Position numbers and translations under genes: made by a program. DNA of 64,000 nucleotides from Doris montereyensis (Eukaryota; Mollusca; Gastropoda; Nudibranchia; Dorididae): assembly GCA_037039925.1 (NCBI GenBank), contig JAXRKP010000477.1, positions 229,325-293,324 of the forward strand, read 5' to 3'. The notes beneath the pieces were generated by a model. That model was not told where the DNA came from, did not search any database, and saw only the letters and a list, made by a program, of their open reading frames with translations. Below are positions 23,201 through 35,312 of the stretch, piece after piece. Position 1 is the first letter of the stretch; every line of letters starts with the position of its first letter.

Positions 23201-26200
23201 TTGTTTCAGTTTCCACAATGTTTTTCTATGTCGACGTTTTGTATGTCCTGTCTTGCTTTTCGTTTTTTTATAATCATGATAATTCAAAACTTTCTATTTG
23301 CCGTTCTTCACCCAATTCTTTGTGTAAATGAATTTCTTAGAAAGCAAGTCAACTGTTGTTACAAGTCACTAAATATCTGAAAATATGAATTGTTCCAATC
23401 CCCAGACACTCCTGTCCCCACAAATCCCTTTCTACAACAAGCTTGGTGCTGAGTGTGTAGCAGCAGGATGCAGTGTTGATCTTTTCCTGTTCCCTAATCA
23501 GTACATTGATATAGCCTCTATATCAGATATATGTAGAGTGACGTCTGGCAACATTTTCAAATATAGTTACTTTCAGGTAATTAGTTTATGTTCACGATCA
23601 TTTCTTAAGGGGAGAAGCGGGTTCTGAAAGCCATTTTGAAAACCCATAGAGCAAGCCAACTAGGACCTCGAGTTTTGGGTTCTACATTTCTAAATTAGAG
23701 GAGAAAATATGAGAAACTGAAATTTTGTTGGGTATTGCCATGGCAACACCACCATATTGGATTTATGACGCTAAAAATAACATGCATTTTCAAAATGTAA
23801 AATCTGCATCTATTATTTCGGGATGTGTCTCAAAATTGGTACACTCCTTCATTTACATCTATAGCACAAAAGATGCATGGGTTTGGACGAATCTATCAAA
23901 TTTTAGTTTTATGGTGTGTTGAAAGTTGCATATAAAATGTTTACAATTTACAGCAATTTTATTCAACTAAAAGATTAATTTTTTCGGAAAGTATACAAAA
24001 TTACATCTAACACATGCACACTTTTATTCCGTGCATCAAAAGCAAGGTTTGTGCCAAATTTCAAGTCAATCGGATAAAAAATGCGAGCTAAGTTAGAAGA
24101 AAACGGTCCAAAAATGACATTTTGAGATATTCATATTTTTCTCTTATTTTCTGTTATTTGAATACATTTTCTCCCATAAACCTAAGAAAACAGTAGGATA
24201 ATACTTTGAAAGATCATAAAACCTTGAGAGGCTCTCAACTACTTCTTATTGACACTGTTTCAAGTGCACCAGCACCTTTTTACTCATTTTGAGATGGTGC
24301 CTTTTGATAATAGGTGCGTGGAATATGTTCTGTAACTTCCGGCCGATCTAAGGCAATATTCATAATAGATCCTCAAATAAGGTTCTTTTGGACAGCGTTC
24401 ATTGTGGCGATCAAAATGACTACCAACTTGCCGTACTTTAGATAATATTTCTGGCTTTTATTGTATAATAGCTGTGTTGAAAGATAGGCCTGTATTGTTT
24501 CTAAAAAATTCGTATAAATTCAAAGAATCGATACTGAGCTTCTTTTATGATATCATTATGATGGGAACGAACTGCTCTATCCACTAGTATGATAGACTAG
24601 ATTTATCCCATTTTCGGCAAAAATGGCATTCCCAGAACCCGCTCCTCCCTTTAATCGTGTGTGTGTGTTAAACGCACAATACATCTACTTTCTCCAAATG
24701 ATGATCAATATCATTAAAATGAATAACAACTTGTTCTTCATATAATGACAAATGTACTTTTTACAATTTTTGAAATTTGTTTTGTTGTTGCTTTTGAGTC
24801 ATAATTTCAAACACATTAATTCAGTTCACACAATTATATGTGAAAGAACTCAGCAAACCAAGAATCAGTGATAATTACAAACCTTTAGGATGGAAAGATA
24901 ATCTAAGTAGACAAAGATCATCTTAGTAGACACTAAAGGAAGATATATATACATAATGATTTGTTACATATTTAATGATCATGATGTATGAGTAAAAGCA
25001 TTCCTCAGCTGATTTATATACATTTAACTTGTCTGCATTTTGTTTTAAGGGGGCATGCGATATAATAATCTGAACATGTTGATGTTAAATAATACAGGTC
25101 TGCCGTTTATCACGATTTAATCATAATCATCCCCATTTAATTGAAATCATCCCAATTTTTTTTAGCGAAATTCCGATTTTCTGTTGGCCCATGCCGATTT
25201 TTTTTGTAATACAACTGCAGTCGTTGCCTGGACGGCATCGATTCGTATATTCACTGTGCAGCTTTTGTTTTTAATCAACCAAAAGCTGGATGTCATGCCT
25301 ATCCAGGATTCAGGTTATGAGTAATGGTGTATCGATTTTTCGCTAATGTATTATTCTCTTTGTCCATTCTTCAGAGTACTCGTGCTGTACTCCAAAAATC
25401 GTTGTATGATTACGTGTTATTGAGGCCTACCGCGATTACTAGAGCCTTGAATTTCAAACTGATCAAGCAGAAGGCTTCACTGACATTCAATGACTTGTTA
25501 GATCTAGATCTAAACGTCCCTAGTATTAGGGACATCTAGGTCTAGATGATCTGTATTTGTACTCTTAAGTAGATCTAAATGAAGTTGAGATTAAAATCAT
25601 TGAAACAATATGACTCCCCCTGCAGCAAAGTGCGATCACACACGTGTCAGAGAGAGAGAGAGAGAAATGTTGCGCGTGTGTGTGTGTAAAAAGAGAAAAA
25701 TAGAGAGCATTTTCGTGTGTGTTTCATGCGAATGTGAGTGTGTGTGTTAGAGAGGGAGTGAGCAACAATTTATGAAGTGAAAGGCAAATGCAAGGAAGAA
25801 TAGAGGTTGGATGATAATTGACAGGTATGGCATGCATATATGTCTGACAGGTTAGCAGGAGTGGGGTGGGCATGTGTGTGTGAAGAATGTGAAAATATAA
25901 TAGCAAGACAAGTGACCACTGTTGAGAAAGAGAGGAAAATTGAGTGTGTCATCCACTTTCAGTATGTAAACAATTAGTGGGAAGGAGGCAACTGTAATGC
26001 TGATTTGGTACTAGAATTCAGTTTTTTTTTTTGGTGGGGGGGGGGGGGGGGTATCATAATGGATATTTTTAATTGGGAAAAGGCAGAACCAGCGTCAACA
26101 ATGATCTATTTTATTATTAAGTTCGAGATTAGGCGACCGGCTGACTCTATACCTGCAATCGTTCATGTATCCTGATTTTTTCAAATTTAGAGTGGCAAGT

Positions 26201-29200
26201 CTGATAATAAGAGACTGTGTAATGATTCATTACATTCTAAATGATGATGATGTGTGAGTAAAAATATTCCTCAGTTCACTAAATACACGTTTAACTTTTC
26301 TGAAAAGTATTGCATTGATGTATTGACAGGCGGATCTAGATGGAGAGAGGTTTCTAGAAGACTTAAAGCATACGGTCATGAGATCACAAGCATTTGACGC
26401 TATTTTGAGAGTGAGAACAAGCACAGGTATGAATTATTGTAGGGAAATTGAATAGATTTATGCTACTAAAATGTTTTTGTTTAGTGTGTGTTTTTAGACA
26501 AACGGGAGGTTGTAACTTGACATGTTTTTCTCCCCTTAATTTTTTTCTCCTCTCCATTTATTTTGGTTTGTTTTTATTATTTGTTTTATTTATCAATGTA
26601 TTAAATGACACAAAGACTAAACCTTCAATTAAAGATTTTTGTTTTGAATTCCATTATTCAAAATGAAGAATTATTTTTAACAGAATGACATGCTTTTAAA
26701 ACTGCCAATTTTTTTGTTCTTTACAGGTATTCGTCCAGTTGACTTCTATGGCAACTTTTACATGGCCAACACCACAGATGTGGAAATGGCTTCGTGGACA
26801 GTGATGCAACTGTCACCTTGGAGATAAAACATGACGATAAATTGACTGAGGCAGAGGGGGCCTATATTCAGGTAAGAATCAAACTGAAATGTATTGAACT
26901 TCTTGTATTCTGGTTATACACTTACTGTTGAATATGAAAATTGCAGACTCACTCTAAAATTGTTAAGTTTCCATTTTTTTTTATTCAAAAGGAGCTTATG
27001 TCAAAGAAGGAAGAAATATAGCATAAATCAACATTAAGCTTAAACACATACACAAAGAAACAGTCAGATTGAAAACAGTTTAATTTAACACCTATACTAA
27101 GTAATGCATTGTCTTGTAAATAAAGGTCATGACATGAGATAATATGAAAGCCCCGTAGGAACAAAGACGAGACAAATACAAGGAATAGACAGAAAAATCC
27201 TGGCCACCATGGGGATCGAAACCGCGACCTCTGTGTCAGCACCCATCACCTTGCTATGAAAAGAAAGCGTGCTACGAACAGAGCTAACTACGCTTTATCT
27301 TGTCTTGTAAATCACTCCTTGACCGTTTTATGGTTTATTTCCGACTGTCTTTATTGCACATATTTGTTTTCAATTTTAAGATTTTTATAACCCTTTGTGG
27401 ATATCTTTAAAAAAAAAAGATAATGTAACTTTACTTAAAAATTGGCTTAAATCGTTTTTGTGTGTGTGCTGTAGACATATTCAAATTCTTTCATTGCATG
27501 CCTGCTTAAGATAAAAAAAGATAATGTAATTTTGTTATGTGCCAATTATTTGTTGTTATAGTGAATACAGCAAGACAAAATGAAATGTATCAGCCTATTT
27601 TTAAACGACATTGCAATCTAGTAAGTAATCTTGGAACATTGTTTGTTCTCTCCATAATGGAATAAATGTGAAAATTACTGATTTGTTTGGTCTCTAAACT
27701 ATTAAATGAGAGATGGTTACAATCTTTTGTGTGGGAAATTTTTATTTAAATTTCATGTAGGGATTAATCATTTATATTTTTGCTCTTTACCATGGTGCTA
27801 CCAGGTGGCTGTCCTCTACACAAACATATCTGGACAAAGGCGTTTGAGATGTCACAATCTGTCTATGAATTGCTGTTCACAAATGGCTGATCTGTTCAGA
27901 AGCTGTGAGCTGGATGCCCTTGTCAATTTCTTTGCAAAACAAGGTATTTTTCATAAAGCTTATAAACAATTTTCATTTTTAATAGTTAGATAATGAATTT
28001 TTTCCGTGTTGTGGTCTTTTGGTTTATTTTAGGACACAAACTCATAAGTTTGGACTTCCAGTATAGCTTTACTGCCTTATGGCTTTATGTACTTCTGCTG
28101 TGCTGAAAGTTAAATGTATACCTTTACTATCCATGTAGTATGGCTTGCACCAAATGGTTTTGAAACTTTTCTTCCACTTTGTAATGTTGTGCCAGTATTG
28201 GAGAAGTTTTCATATTTTTTTCCTTGTTGGAAACTAGTGAGATGTGTTGTGCTTAATTTAAATTCAGTTTCTTTTCTTTTATCCATACCATTTTTGATCT
28301 CTTTTATAATCATAATGCAGTTATTCAATAGTTTTTTACACATACACACAGAGTGACGTTAAAGTCCTTATATACATGCTATTTCCTACATCAAATGTTA
28401 TGTGGAAATTAAATTGAATGATGTTTCTATTGCAGCCATCCGCACAACCTTAAATGCCAATCCCAAACAAGTACGTGAACACATCATGAATGAAGTGTCC
28501 CAAATTCTTGCCTGCTACAGAAAGAATTGTGCAACCCCGTCCTCAGCTGGCCAGCTAGTTTTGCCAGAGTGTATGAAACTGTTGCCATTGTACGCTAATT
28601 GCATTGTTCGCAGTGACAGCATATCAGGAGGTAAAGATTTGACCTTTAATTTTGTATTTCTATGGTGGCAAGGCAGTGTTTCATTATTCTTTTTAATTAT
28701 TTTTCTTTTCTCACATCTAGAAATTAAAAACCCATTGAAAGTCATTTCAAAGATTATTTGATTGGAAACTGATGCAGTTCGGTCTGATTAAAGTTTTCCT
28801 TTTAAGTGAGTGATTAAGGTTATATAGGAAGTGTAAGTGTATTGAATTAACGGCTATTGATGGGAAGTGTAGTGTATGGGACATATAAACTTGTTGTTGG
28901 CAAATGTTTTAATTGTAAATGTTCCAGTATACTCTTTTAGTGTTTTTTTCTTCTTCAGTTCTTCATCTTGTCAATCTTTCTTTATTGTGATATAATTACA
29001 GCAGATAAAGTTTTCAGTTTTTATTTTATCTTGTTCTCTTATCAGGATCTGAAATATCCACTGATGACAGAAGCTATCTCATGCATTTGGTTAATGCCAT
29101 GGATGTGAAAGCATCAAATGTTTTCTTCTACCCGAGATTATTGCCATTTGTAAGTTTTCATTATACCATCATGATTATTAAATTTAATTATATTATTATA

Positions 29201-29213
29201 TTTGCTGCTGCTG

Positions 29214-29259
<46 letters not shown>

Positions 29260-32200
29260 CACTCCCATTACATCTACCACTACTCCTTCTAATTGCTTAC
29301 CTCCTGTTAAAGCTCACAAGTTTTGATAATTTGTTATGAGTCATTTTCATGAGTACTGCCACTGTCTAGTGAGCTAATGTCATCTGAATGCTGAATTTTA
29401 TATTAAATTATTCTTATACACTCAAACCTTGTTATACCGCCAACTATTGTGCCGGTGGTAACTTGGCGGTACAACGAGAGTTGCATCATAACGAAAACAT
29501 CTATAACAAGTGTTACAACAATGGAGATAATCAATGTCGATGTAAAGTACATGTAGAACTACAAGAACCTGAGGAAAGGTTAAGTCTGACAGTACGATGT
29601 AGGCCCACTGTATGTGAAAAGGCTACTGTAGTACAATAGTAGTAGTAGTTCCATATGGATTAGCCAAGGTTATGACGCTGCTGTGACTGTGAAGCCTAAT
29701 TCTGGCTATTCCATTGGACCCAATCATAGCCATGTCTGCCCCCCACACTATTGTCGAGATGATGTCTGACTTTGTTGTCTGTGATCAAGCCAGACTAGAT
29801 TCTACCCTCATGCATCACTTTGGGGAAGGGGATGGCGATGTATGCTGGACTTCTTGATCCTGAAATAATAACACTGCTAAAAGGCTTCCCAAATTCTGCT
29901 GAGTTTTAATGAATGCTTTGATTTTTTGTTATTTCTGTCCTCTAGCACACTGTGGAAATGGAATCTTCAGAAACTCCAGTGGCCATCAGGTGCTCTATTG
30001 AGAGATTGAGGATTGTGGCATTTATGTACTTGGTAAGATAGACTTCATTGTAATTTTCACAATATTATCCATCATTTATCAATTAGGACTGGTATTATTT
30101 ATATGGTTTTCAGAAAGAAAGTTCCTATTCCTCCTGTGCAGAAAACAGGATATGCAATGCTGTTTACATTTATATCTTTGTCGTATGTTGAAGCAAGGTT
30201 AAGACATTATAATCATATAAAGAAAATGCCGTTTGTACACCAGTTTCATCTTATGTGGTTTGAGTGCAGATCATCTTCAAGTGTCAAACTTGTATGATAA
30301 GATATTGGTACTTAATTTCATTTAACTAGCTGTACAAGGCAATGCTTAATCACAGGGATTAAGAAACAGTTCTTATCAATATTATTCATAGTAAATATTT
30401 TAGAAAGTTTTATTAATGTCCATGTAATCGTAAGAATTGATGAGAAGTGGCCTGCATGATTGTGAAATGAACTAAATAAAAACATGCTCAATTTTAAAAT
30501 ACAACATATCTAGAGGATTCAGATCTACTTTTCTTTGCTGAAGATGTTTCTCTTTATTGCCATTACCAACATGTAACTGATCCCATCAATTGACTTTCCG
30601 ATTTTTCCCCTGCTAGTTCCCGATACCTGTATTTCTCATAGCTGAACCATTTGTATGGAGACACGATGTAACATTATCTCATAGTATATCCTTTGCCGGA
30701 ACCCAAAAGTAGACAGGCATGGCTCTACTGTTCAATAATTTTGTCCCTAAAGCGAAAAATTTATTTCAGCCCAAGAATTTGCTTTAAATCTACAAGTGAA
30801 TCTGATTCTGAATCATCAGATACTAACCATGTTGAATCATCTAGAAAGACATTAAACAGTAGATATATGCCTAAATAGTTAATGGTAGATGTGTCGTTTC
30901 ACTTTTAAAAAAATAGTTTTTCACATTTTTGATATTTTTTCATAATTTTTTCGAGCGTGAATGAAACTTCACATGCAAAAACTATCTACATTATCTGAAA
31001 AAACTTTTTTGTTGTTGAAGAGAATGCTTTTTGAATTATATATAGTACGATTACAGTGAGTTTAAAAATTATGTATCAAAACGTCATATATAGAGTTATA
31101 TATAGTACAATTACAGTGAGTTTTAAAATTATGTATAAAAATATCATATGAACTGAAAATGTCCTGCAGTGAGTTAAAAGGAGAAATTACATATCAGGTA
31201 TTTAAATACTGTCACTATTATTTTATTTTCTTTCTTTCTGTCTCTTTTTTGTCTTCTACAGTTAACGTTTTCATCTTGTTTTTGTTTTCTGAATGTTTTT
31301 ATTTTCAACACTGTTTATCTTTTGCAGAAAATGGTCTTTCAATGTTCTTATGGATTGGTCACAATGTCAGTCCAGAATTGATTCAGAAAATCTTTTGGTG
31401 TTCAAAGTGCAGCTCAGGTTGACATTGACAACGTAAGAATCATTTTTAAGTCTTCTTTGTTTCCAAATTGGGTTTATTTTACTTCTTGATTGTGTATGTT
31501 AATAGCTTCCATCATTTCATGCATATATCGGATTGGCTAACCTTTTGTGACAATTGTTTTACAGAACATCTTTGTCACATTTTGAATTGCATGTCAAATC
31601 TCTGTACTGCAATTATTTGCAATTAATCATGGTTGTGGCTTTACTGTTTGAATTTTAGAATATTTTATATACTTGTTGAAAGACAGGTTCTTGTTTGTAA
31701 TGTGTGCAGATTTTTAAAATTGTCTTTAAAAAGTTTAAAGGCAGTAATTTGTTTTGTTTTAAGACGTTTTTTAAATTCTTTAATTTTTAATGGACACTTT
31801 AATTCTTAGGAGGAGTTGCGGGTAGTTCCCACTTCCTCCTTTTCATTCAATTTTTATTCGTGATTTGTCTTGCTCACCTTGCCGAGTCCCCTCATTAGCC
31901 CTGAGATTACTGTATAATGGTAAATTCGATTGAAATAAAACTTCATTGTTCTTTCATCCATCACAGGTTCAGTTAACGCCTATGGATAACCCAGTGTCAA
32001 GGAGGTTGAATGACCTTATTGCCAAACTACGAGGAGAAAGATCAAGATATCTGAAGGTATGACAATGGGATATTTACAATACACATTGATATGAGTACTT
32101 CTAGACACTAGATAGTGAAAATTGTACTTGTTATATCATCGTCGTGGTAATTCTCTCCAAAACCTTGGTCACCTTTTGCTGTTGATTTCTGAATGAAACT

Positions 32201-32475
32201 AATCGCAACTTGTGAGGTGTATAGACACTTGTTCAGTTTTCATTACTTTCTATGAGTTACAAGACTTTATGCTTTGTGGGAATCTTCCACTTTAAACTGA
32301 TGATTTCTATTTTTGTTCCATTGCTTCCCTATAGCTTACTATTGTGAGACAACGAGACAAGCTTCAACCCTGGTTTGATCATTTTCTGGTGGAAGACAAA
32401 GGATCCAATTCGGCAAGCTCCTACGTGGATTTCTTGTGTCACATTCATAAGGAAATCAGGAACATATTGAGTTAA
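14226..32475 (+). CDS. SEC24C: SEC24C/D-type COPII cargo adaptor, 22 coding exons
   Basis: SEC24 pairs with SEC23 in the COPII inner coat on ER exit sites and picks cargo through its export signals. Exons: 14226-14316, 15447-15549, 16175-16292, 16657-17698, 18298-18406, 18699-18826, 19580-19718, 20207-20322, 20943-21070, 21434-21512, 21857-21969, 22831-23041, 23406-23576, 26330-26426, 26727-26871, 27805-27943, 28436-28630, 29046-29149, 29946-30032, 31328-31432, 31967-32056, 32335-32475. All have GT/AG borders and join in frame outside the indels. The order is a Pro/Gly/Met-rich disordered N-terminus (exons 1-4), the conserved [11 protein letters not shown], a zinc finger (exon 7), the trunk ([16 protein letters not shown] to LFLFPNQY), beta/helical parts ([33 protein letters not shown]), a gelsolin-like part ([11 protein letters not shown]) and the end [29 protein letters not shown] and [15 protein letters not shown] favour the SEC24C/D class over A/B. 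Frameshifts lie in exon 4 (several), exon 15 (about 26,793), exon 19 (about 30,010) and exon 20 (about 31,394). Confidence 0.95.
14949..15258 (+). mobile_element. Retroposon-like insert flanked by ~24-bp direct repeats (SEC24 intron 1)
   Basis: The flanks GACCCCATATATACACTTGT (from 14925) and GACCCCATATATGTACACTT (from 15259) look like a diverged target-site duplication. The insert is about 310 bases, richer in G+C than its surroundings, and ends in an AG run (CTAGAGAGAGAGA), which suggests target-primed insertion. It contains no coding frame of note, and I do not recognise the family. Confidence 0.5.
16900..17345 (+). repeat. 42-bp in-frame minisatellite in SEC24 exon 4 (14-residue repeat)
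   Basis: About ten diverged tandem copies of a 42-base unit encode [18 protein letters not shown] repeats in the disordered SEC24 N-terminus. Variants include PSTSIG, PLNMGQ, PNSMG and [12 protein letters not shown]. The frame breaks several times at C runs (around 16,985-17,015 and 17,140-17,160), giving stops TAG and TAA that disappear if one C is gained or lost. Repeat number is probably variable, and poly-C runs are hard to sequence. Confidence 0.85.
18902..19022 (+). mobile_element. Pyrimidine-tract dispersed repeat, copy 3 (SEC24 intron 6)
   Basis: GGCGGGTGCTACTGGTAGGT is followed by a T/C tract, CCTGAGCTCACCACAATGGT and ATTCCAATTAAACAAAG. It lies in the sense orientation of the host gene, 76 bases after the exon 6 donor. 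Confidence 0.75.
19580..19718 (+). other. SEC24 zinc-finger exon
   Basis: This exon encodes [16 protein letters not shown] and [15 protein letters not shown]: two CxxC pairs spaced as in the SEC24 zinc-binding domain that lies against SEC23. All four cysteines are present. Confidence 0.93.
20388..20510 (+). mobile_element. Pyrimidine-tract dispersed repeat, copy 4 (SEC24 intron 8)
   Basis: This is a well-preserved copy: TTGGCGGGTGCTACTGGTAG, a long pyrimidine tract, TTAATTCACTCTGAGATCAC, CGCAATGGTAAATTTTAATG. It is in sense with the gene and starts about 65 bases after the exon 8 donor. Confidence 0.78.
22297..22494. mobile_element. hAT-like MITE (SEC24 intron 11)
   Basis: It begins CAGTGGTTCTTAATCTGG and ends TTATGAACCACTG, so the termini are inverted repeats of the hAT/Charlie type. 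The flanks TTCTAATC and TTCTTACC match at 6 of 8 positions, as expected for an aged 8-bp target duplication. It is about 198 bases and non-coding. Confidence 0.75.
23610..24650. mobile_element. 1,041-bp non-autonomous DNA element with TTAA target duplication (SEC24 intron 13)
   Basis: It is bounded on both sides by TTAA (23606-23609 and 24651-24654). The left end GGGGAGAAGCGGGTTCTG and the right end (reverse complement) AGGGAGGAGCGGGTTCTG match at 16 of 18 bases, followed by GCCATTTTTG-like sequence on both arms. The inside has no transposase frame. A TTAA duplication is characteristic of piggyBac-type transposition; the termini themselves are not ones I recognise. Confidence 0.75.
24655..26329 (+). 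other. Remainder of SEC24 intron 13
   Basis: This holds AT-rich sequence, a TCTAGATC cluster near 25,500-25,575, a GA/GT-rich purine-pyrimidine stretch (25,650-25,960) and a G run at 26,032-26,051. I see no further exon. Confidence 0.5.
26032..26051 (+). repeat. Poly-T/poly-G junction with ~14-base G run
   Basis: A T run, GGT and then a long uninterrupted G run could form a G-quadruplex-like structure. Its length is also likely to be misread by sequencers. Confidence 0.6.
27125..27292 (-). mobile_element. tRNA-derived SINE, copy A (SEC24 intron 15)
   Basis: On the minus strand it starts GCGTAGTTAGCTCTGTTCGT (box A-like) and continues to GGTTTCGATCCCCATGG (box B-like). The tail is CTGTCTATTCCTTGTATTTG, then GGGGCTTTCATATTATCTCA. 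The same head and tail recur at 38,387 (-) and 60,407 (+). Confidence 0.8.
29203..29284 (+). repeat. (CTG/CTA)n microsatellite (SEC24 intron 18)
   Basis: CTG units grade into about 15 CTA units about 55 bases after the exon 18 donor. Confidence 0.9.
31033..31152 (+). repeat. 60-bp tandem duplication (SEC24 intron 19)
   Basis: Two adjacent copies share TTATATATAGTACGATTACA / TTATATATAGTACAATTACA followed by GTGAGTTT and ATTATGTAT. It is non-coding. Confidence 0.75.
31808..31945 (+). mobile_element. Pyrimidine-tract dispersed repeat, copy 5 (SEC24 intron 20)
   Basis: A diverged copy: GAGTTGCGGGTAGTTCCCAC, T/C-rich body, TAGCCCTGAGATTACTGTAT, AATGGTAAATTCGATTGAAA. It is in sense and ends about 20 bases before the exon 21 acceptor, so it may supply part of that acceptor's upstream context. 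Confidence 0.65.
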
Positions 32476-33670
32476 CCTGTGACACAGACTACCGCTTCAA
32501 GTGTACATTGCATGCAGATGTTGATAGGCCTTTTCATCCTGTCACTCCTAAATTTATATGATATTGGGATCTAGATATTTATTTTTGACTAGTATCCGTG
32601 GACAAAGTGGTTTGATGTAAGGAGACATTTTCAACTGTAATGAAGGATGAATATGTTCTTATTAGAGCTGCTTCAATTAGCCGGAGAACAACTTCATGTA
32701 AAGTTTAAAAGTGTATTTTACCTCCCCTTCTTTGATTGAACTTCCTATTTGCTGCCCCCTCCCCCCCTCCTTTTTTCTCTCTCTAAGTTTAGGTTTAGTT
32801 TTTGGGTTTTTTTTGTTAGAAATATTATGTTGACTGAGTGAAAGTTTGAGGTTATCATCAATATAATAACTCTTCTGTTACCAGATTTTAAATTTGATGA
32901 ACATGTACAGAATTCATTTATTTATGCATGTTAAAACCACATCCCTATCCCCTCTGTGTAAAGTATTCAAGTGATATTGATATCTGTATGGTGACGGAAA
33001 CTGTTGTGTTGTTTTTTAAAGGAGGAGGGGGTGATGAGCCATCGCATTGAAAAAAGCGTAAAAGTATAACATTTGCTTTTCATTCTATCATTATATTTAA
33101 CTTAAGAGGTGGTGAAGGATAGTGATCATGATGTGTGCATGATACTGAATACAACTCTTTGTCTTGATGTGAATGCAGACGCTCCTCATGGCATCGTCCA
33201 TACCAACCTTATCCTGAGACGCTCTAAATTACTTTAACTCAAACTTGGTTTTGTTGGATTTGATATCAAATTTTGTTAAAGCCATGCTTGACCCTTAGGT
33301 CTAGGGTCATGTGACAGCAGTATGAAACAAGCGTGCCACAGGGTTGGATTCTATTGTATAGTGTGGGAGGGGAGCAGTTGGCAAGGTGATATATGTTGTC
33401 TTGTGTTGCTACCTCTTACTGTCTTGCCTGTGGGGCATTTTTCTTTTTTTATCCCCTGCTTCGTCTTTCAATATTGTTTTAGTCACGTTTTCTTACCCTG
33501 GTATCCAAATCTATGGGTAACTCATGTGTATCCTAGTTTATGTATGGTTTGTCAATTCCTTCACTGCTGCTGTTGTTTCGTCTTTTCATTTTAAGTGATC
33601 GTTTTCCTTTCCTACTTTGAAGTTGAAGTCACTGTTGTCAATGTTAACAATAAAATCAAACTGAGGTCAC
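32476..33670 (+). other. SEC24 3'UTR
   Basis: This AT-rich non-coding sequence follows the SEC24 TAA. It ends plausibly after AATAAA at 33649-33654. A C/T-rich run (about 32,750-32,790) lies within it. Confidence 0.55.
33649..33654 (+). terminator. Candidate SEC24 polyadenylation signal
   Basis: Exact AATAAA about 1.17 kb after the SEC24 stop, the first strong signal on this strand. Confidence 0.4.
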
Positions 33671-35164
33671 TGTCTGGGTAGATGAGGGTTCGTTATCACC
33701 CTAACACGCCCCGATAATTTAATTTAAAGTTTCGAAATTACAGGTTATATTTTGGACAGAATTATACGCCTTGGTTAGGATCTAGGACTCCCTGTTTGCT
33801 AAAGGATGTAATGGATTAACATACAATCACTTTCTGTCTATTAATTAATGTAACCAGAAGAATTTTTGTTCCCCCCCCCCCCCCTGCTGATCTTCAAGTT
33901 ATATCGCCCTCTCGTGTCAAAATGTGGAAATATTTATTATCTATTTCTTCATCCATGTGGTGATAACCAATGTCATTTTCCTATTGTTTTACATGTTGAG
34001 ATTTGCCCTCTCCTTCGCTCACTTTGATCTTCCTTTTGTTCTTACCTTAAACCGTATCTTTGTATTGTCATACATTTCATTGTATTCTGTTGGATTTTTA
34101 CCCAAAAAATTGATGCAACACAAGTGATTTTGAATTCATTTTGTTTAGATTGGATGAGGTAGTTTTTCTTGTTCATTTTTTGACTTGAGTCATATGTAAA
34201 ATTCATTTAAAAAGTTAAAGAAAAGAAAATCACCGTCAGATTAATAATCAAGTTACTCTCATCCTTTTCTATCATCTCCCACCCATCCCCATTAATATAA
34301 AGCTAAGCTTTAATCCTCAAGTCTGTAATTCTGCATCTGTTATTACCAATGATTTCAATTTTGTTGATTTGAAGAAGAGAAAATAATACTTTCAAATTGT
34401 ATAGGATTGTTTTTACTTGTTTTGATGGATTTGACATGTTCAATTGTGATAATTTGCTAGTCTTTTTTGTTTGTCCCTGTCTTGTTTTATAAGTCTTACT
34501 CTTCTTTTAATTTTAGGGCTGAGGATTTAATTTCGACTACTTCATACTCACCTGTTCACTAAATCTTGTTGAACTAGATCACAGATATAAATAATGATTT
34601 ATCTATTTCTTTAAATATGATATGTCTGATCTTTATAATGTAGTATATGGGATTGATGACAAGTTTGATTTATGTAGCTGTTTCTGTAGAAAGTGCATGC
34701 ATTCATGAAAAGATAAAGGCTATCTTATATATGCATGTGCCTTTCAAAGCCACATTAAATAACACTTGATGCTGAACAGTTGGCTCTGTGTTCCAATGTT
34801 TTATTTGCCTGTAGGTTTATGTGATTGTCTGTGTGTAAATTCCAAATATTATACAGTTTTCTTTTAGGTAATAACAAACTTCACAGCATAAAGGAATGTT
34901 CTCAAAATACAGAGGATAATTTATTCTGTCCACTGCATATTATGGACAGGGTAAATTCCACTTATCATCAGACTGGCTAGGCCACACTCGTGTCTCTAAT
35001 TTTAATTTTGGAGATATTGCATGGTTTAATCACAAATCATCGGCACATTTGAAGGGACTGCATACTGTGCCATAAGTATAAAATAAGTTAAGTCACAACT
35101 CCAGAAAGTGTCCTCGTTTTAATCTAAATGTAAAATAAAAAGACAGGTATCCCCATTGCCTTTG

Positions 35165-35312
35165 TTTTTGTTTCATTGAAATTTACAGCATCCACCATGT
35201 AATGATTTCAGGGTGAATTAATAAGAAACAGCAAGATGAAAGATAAGTTAAAGAATGAATGAAAGCAAAAAGTTGGACCTACCAAGAGCACCCAACTGCC
35301 CACCCATGTTGC
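35165..35312 (-). mobile_element. Pyrimidine-tract dispersed repeat, copy 6
   Basis: The reverse complement reads CAGTTGGGTGCTCTTGGTAG, a pyrimidine tract, TTAATTCACCCTGAAATCAT and GTAAATTTCAATGAAACAAA. This is one of the most complete copies. Confidence 0.75.

Noticed and set aside
30693..30878. Ser/Asp-rich frame that might be another piggyBac start
   Set aside because: Only a short acidic Ser run is seen; there is no TTAA pair or terminal repeat around it.
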